The position numbers were made by a program, and so were the translations under genes. 8,002 nucleotides of DNA from JBCCEJ01 sp039030335 (lineage in GTDB: Bacteria > Pseudomonadota > Gammaproteobacteria > HK1), in the NCBI GenBank assembly GCA_039030335.1, contig JBCCEJ010000116.1:1-8002 (forward strand), in the 5' to 3' direction. The notes under the pieces are model-generated. The model saw only the letters and a program-made list of their open reading frames with translations. It was not told where the DNA came from and searched no databases. Positions 5,668-8,002 of the stretch are shown piece after piece; positions within the stretch are counted from its first letter, which is position 1; every line of letters begins with the position of its first letter.

Positions 5668-6903
5668 ATGACCGACCTGCTGATCCGCAACGCCACACTC
5701 GTGGACGGAACCGCGACCGACATCGCGATCGACGGTGAGCGCATCAGCGCCATCGCGCCCGGGTTGCCGGTTGAAGCTGGAGAGGTTATCGACGCGGCTG
5801 GTCGCCTCGTCAGTGCGCCTTTCATCGATGCGCATTTTCACCTGGATGCAACGCTGTCGTACGGGCTGCCGCGCATCAACCAGTCCGGCACGCTGCTCGA
5901 AGGCATCGCGCTCTGGGGTGAGCTGAAGCAGATAGTGACTGTCGAAGAGATGGTTGAACGCGCGCTCGCCTACTGCCACATGGCGGTCGGGCATGGTCTG
6001 CTCGCTATCCGTTCCCACGTGGACGTGTGCGATGACCGGTTGCTCGGCGTGCAGGCGCTGCTCGAAGTGCGTGAGCGCGTCAGTGGGTTCATGGATTTGC
6101 AGTTGGTGGCATTTCCACAGGATGGTTGGTATCGATCCAATGCCGAGCGCAACGTCATCCGGGCACTCGATATGGGTGTCGACATCGTCGGCGGGATTCC
6201 GCATTTCGAACGTACGATGGAAGACGGTACGCGGTCGGTGCGCGCCGCGTGCGAACTGGCTGAGCAGCGCGGCTTGATGGTCGACCTGCATTGCGATGAA
6301 TCCGACGATCCGCACTCGCGTCACATCGAAACGCTGGCCGCCGAGACGCATCGGGTCGGCCTGCAGGGCCGGGTGGTCGGTTCGCACCTGACGTCGATGC
6401 ACTCGATGGATAACTACTACGCCAGCAAGCTCATCGCGCTGATCGCTGAATCCGAAGTGGCCGCCGTCCCGAACCCGCTCATCAACATCACGTTGCAAGG
6501 GCGCATGGATACCTATCCGAAGCGCCGCGGTCTGACGCGTGTGCCCGAACTGCTGGCGGGGGGCGTCAACGTCGCGTTTGGTCAGGACTGTGTGATGGAC
6601 CCGTGGTATTCGCTCGGCACCGGCGACATGCTGGATCCAGCGTTCATGGGTTTGCACGTAGGACAGATGACGGCCCCGGCCGCGATGCGCGAGTGTTACG
6701 AGATGGTCACGACGCGGTCGGCCGAGATCTTGGGGCTGACCGATCTGGGCATCGCTGAAGGCAAGCGCGCGAGTCTGGTTATCGTCGATGCCAAAGATCC
6801 GGTCGAAGCAATTCGGCGCCGGCCGGTGCGCACGCACGTGATCTCGCGCGGCAAGGTGGTGGCGCGAACCCCCGCGCCTGAGACAACGCTGAATCTGGCA
6901 TAA
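5668..6903 (+). CDS. Cytosine deaminase-like metal-dependent amidohydrolase (CodA family)
   Basis: This 411-residue protein closely resembles E. coli CodA along its length, judged against the CodA sequence from memory. Matching blocks include 'NQSGTLLEGI', 'RSHVDVCDD', 'LQLVAFPQDG', 'HCDESDD', 'ANPL/PNPLINI-LQGR' and 'DTYPKRRGLTRV'. Expected metal and catalytic residues are present: H56 and H58 (HFH), H208, the general acid/base E211, H240 and D307, plus substrate-contacting Gln151 in FPQ. The reaction should be hydrolytic removal of ammonia from a cyclic amidine such as cytosine, isoguanine or creatinine. One difference stands out: CodA has F-G-H-D313-D314, while here it is F-G-Q306-D307-C308, so the second Asp, next to the substrate, is Cys; specificity may differ from cytosine. 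No export signal, so cytoplasmic. ATG 5668 has GAGG (5657-5660) 7 bases upstream; the frame extends open to 5509, but that overlaps the hydrolase gene and adds no family sequence. Confidence 0.9.
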   Translation: MTDLLIRNATLVDGTATDIAIDGERISAIAPGLPVEAGEVIDAAGRLVSAPFIDAHFHLDATLSYGLPRINQSGTLLEGIALWGELKQIVTVEEMVERALAYCHMAVGHGLLAIRSHVDVCDDRLLGVQALLEVRERVSGFMDLQLVAFPQDGWYRSNAERNVIRALDMGVDIVGGIPHFERTMEDGTRSVRAACELAEQRGLMVDLHCDESDDPHSRHIETLAAETHRVGLQGRVVGSHLTSMHSMDNYYASKLIALIAESEVAAVPNPLINITLQGRMDTYPKRRGLTRVPELLAGGVNVAFGQDCVMDPWYSLGTGDMLDPAFMGLHVGQMTAPAAMRECYEMVTTRSAEILGLTDLGIAEGKRASLVIVDAKDPVEAIRRRPVRTHVISRGKVVARTPAPETTLNLA

Positions 6904-7103
6904 CCCTGTTGGACCACGACGTCGTGTGACCCTACTCGCCATCCGCATGCCGAGGTCACCAGAGGCAGCGCCGGGCCGCGTGCTAACCTCCGGGCCTCCA
7001 GGGAACTGCACCGTCGGCGACACGCGACAGCGGGTCGAGCCAGGCCGCGCATTCCAGTCTCGAAGACAGCCGTCCGATACAAAACCGCCTGGAGAATCGA
7101 CTG
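6904..7103. other. Intergenic gap with a 12-bp palindrome
   Basis: These 200 bases separate the amidohydrolase from the dehydrogenase. A perfect 12-bp palindrome, CACGACGTCGTG (6915-6926), begins 12 bases after the stop codon; with no loop it looks more like a protein-binding site than an RNA hairpin. No T-run follows, so I cannot call a terminator. A GATACA at 7076-7081 could be a weak -10 element, but no matching -35 is clear. I see no coding sequence or RNA gene here. The gap is large enough that the dehydrogenase may have its own promoter. Confidence 0.45.
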
Positions 7104-8002
7104 ATGGAAACGATCCGCGCCGCGCGCATGGTCGAAGTTGGACTGATGGTGTGCGAGTCGATCGAGATGCCCCGAATCGAAGATGGCGAAGTGCTGGTGC
7201 GCACCGAGATGTCATCGATTTGCGGCAGCGACCTGCACGTCGTGATGATGGGCACGGGCGTTGGGCATCCATTGCCTTGCCCACATGGTTACCCCGGCCA
7301 CGAAGGGATTGGCACCGTAGTGGAGAGCCGCGCGCTGGAGCTTCCCGAAGGTACGCGCGTGCTGACGTGTCCAAACCCGTATAACGGGCAGTGTTTCCAG
7401 GCCTATCAGCGCATCAAGGCAGCGTATTGTGTACCGCTGCCTGAAACCGATGTGCCGGCGGGCGAGCTGATGATGGCCCAGCAGTTCGGCACTGTCATGT
7501 ACGCCATGCAGGCATTTCCGCGCTCGCTCATCGGAAAAACCGCCGTTGTGATGGGGCAGGGCTCTGCCGGACTGTTCTGGAGTTATCTGTGCAAACGTGC
7601 CGGCGCGGAACAGGTCATCGTTTCGGACTTGTCTTCCGCGCGCCTTGCGGCGTCGCAGAAGTTTGGCGCGGATACCTGTGTGAACGTTCGAAACGGCGAT
7701 CTGGAAACCGTGGTCAAGGACCTTACGCAGGGCCGCGGTGCCGGGTTTGTCGTTGAAGCGGTTGGGCGTCCCGAGACCTTTCTCGAATCGGTACACGTCG
7801 CGGCGACAGACGGTGAGATCATGTGGTTTGGACTGCCGGGTACAGATGGCAGCATGCCAATGGACTTCAATCAATTCTTCCGCAAGCGGCTCCGCGCAAA
7901 CAGTCAGTACGGCGCGCAGTTTGAAGCCGGTGCGAGTTCTTTCCGGGAAGCGCTGCGTTTGATCGCGAACCGGGAGATCGATGTCTCTCCGTTACTAAGT
8001 CA
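7104..8002 (+). CDS. Partial zinc-type medium-chain dehydrogenase (alcohol/threonine dehydrogenase family)
   Basis: The frame is open for 299 codons to the window end. The N-terminal catalytic domain shows C40 in 'SSICGSDLH' and 'YPGHEGIGTVV' (H66, E67), as in zinc-type medium-chain dehydrogenases. The nucleotide domain has G151-Q-G-S-A-G156 and an Asp at the end of the next strand (D175 in 'VIVSDLSSARL'), which favours NAD over NADP. It probably oxidises a secondary alcohol, polyol or amino alcohol in the cytoplasm. Unusual points: the four-Cys structural-zinc loop seen in many relatives is absent ('LTCPNPYNGQCFQAYQR' instead), and the place near the third catalytic-zinc ligand reads 'AQQFGTVMYA' (Q126-Q127) where relatives have Glu, Asp or Cys. 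ATG 7104 has a good Shine-Dalgarno, GGAGA (7091-7095), 8 bases upstream. It follows the amidohydrolase by 200 bp in the same direction; membership in the same pathway is possible but unproven. Confidence 0.9.
   Translation, partial: METIRAARMVEVGLMVCESIEMPRIEDGEVLVRTEMSSICGSDLHVVMMGTGVGHPLPCPHGYPGHEGIGTVVESRALELPEGTRVLTCPNPYNGQCFQAYQRIKAAYCVPLPETDVPAGELMMAQQFGTVMYAMQAFPRSLIGKTAVVMGQGSAGLFWSYLCKRAGAEQVIVSDLSSARLAASQKFGADTCVNVRNGDLETVVKDLTQGRGAGFVVEAVGRPETFLESVHVAATDGEIMWFGLPGTDGSMPMDFNQFFRKRLRANSQYGAQFEAGASSFREALRLIANREIDVSPLLS

Noticed and set aside
4422..5825. A 467-codon open frame on the minus strand
   Set aside because: It is antisense to the ATPase end and the NodB-fold hydrolase, with no family features and Arg-rich composition. 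It is a by-product of GC-rich codon use.
5251..7374. A 707-codon open frame on the minus strand
   Set aside because: It lies antisense to the hydrolase, the amidohydrolase and the dehydrogenase start, all of which have clear family motifs. Its product is rich in Arg, His and Ser/Pro without recognisable domains, typical of antisense frames in GC-rich genes.
7212..7874. A 220-codon minus-strand frame within the dehydrogenase
   Set aside because: The plus strand encodes a dehydrogenase with zinc-ligand and Rossmann motifs; the minus frame shows none.

Overview
This window is GC-rich bacterial DNA with dense, ordinary gene packing. A twin-arginine-exported solute-binding protein, a Pot-type ABC transporter with ATGA/GTGA-coupled genes, and the general coding style suggest a proteobacterium with a respiratory, scavenging lifestyle. 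No gene here identifies the species. I see no rRNA, tRNA, CRISPR array, insertion sequence or phage gene.

Layout. A partial leftward gene fills bases 1-537 and encodes the N-terminal 179 residues of a TIM-barrel, BtpA-like protein. A 110-bp divergent intergenic region separates it from a rightward gene set. That set is, in order: a Tat-exported spermidine/putrescine-type solute-binding protein (648-1784); a 182-bp spacer with two stem-loops; two inner-membrane permeases (1967-2851 and 2848-3639); the ATPase (3636-4709); a NodB-fold 'polysaccharide deacetylase' family hydrolase with no signal peptide (4755-5621); and a cytosine-deaminase-like metal amidohydrolase (5668-6903). After a 200-bp gap comes a partial medium-chain, zinc-type dehydrogenase (7104 to the window end).

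How they fit together. The binding protein, two permeases and ATPase form a complete importer. The two hydrolases downstream are in the same direction with short gaps (about 45 bp each) and both lack export signals, so they probably act in the cytoplasm on the imported compound. NodB-fold proteins without export signals include cyclic-amide and cyclic-imide hydrolases (PuuE-type allantoinase, imidase). CodA-family enzymes deaminate cyclic amidines such as cytosine, isoguanine and creatinine. The simplest reading is a scavenging or catabolic operon for a nitrogen-containing heterocycle or related small amide. The substrate cannot be named from sequence. The dehydrogenase and the divergent TIM-barrel protein may belong to the same pathway, but the link rests on position only.

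Most interesting points: the importer/NodB-hydrolase/CodA-like combination; a Cys in the CodA-like active site at the position of E. coli CodA Asp314; a strong tandem stem-loop after the binding-protein gene without a U-tract; a possible 15-codon leader ORF overlapping the hydrolase start; and a dehydrogenase that lacks the structural-zinc cysteines and has Gln near the third catalytic-zinc ligand position.
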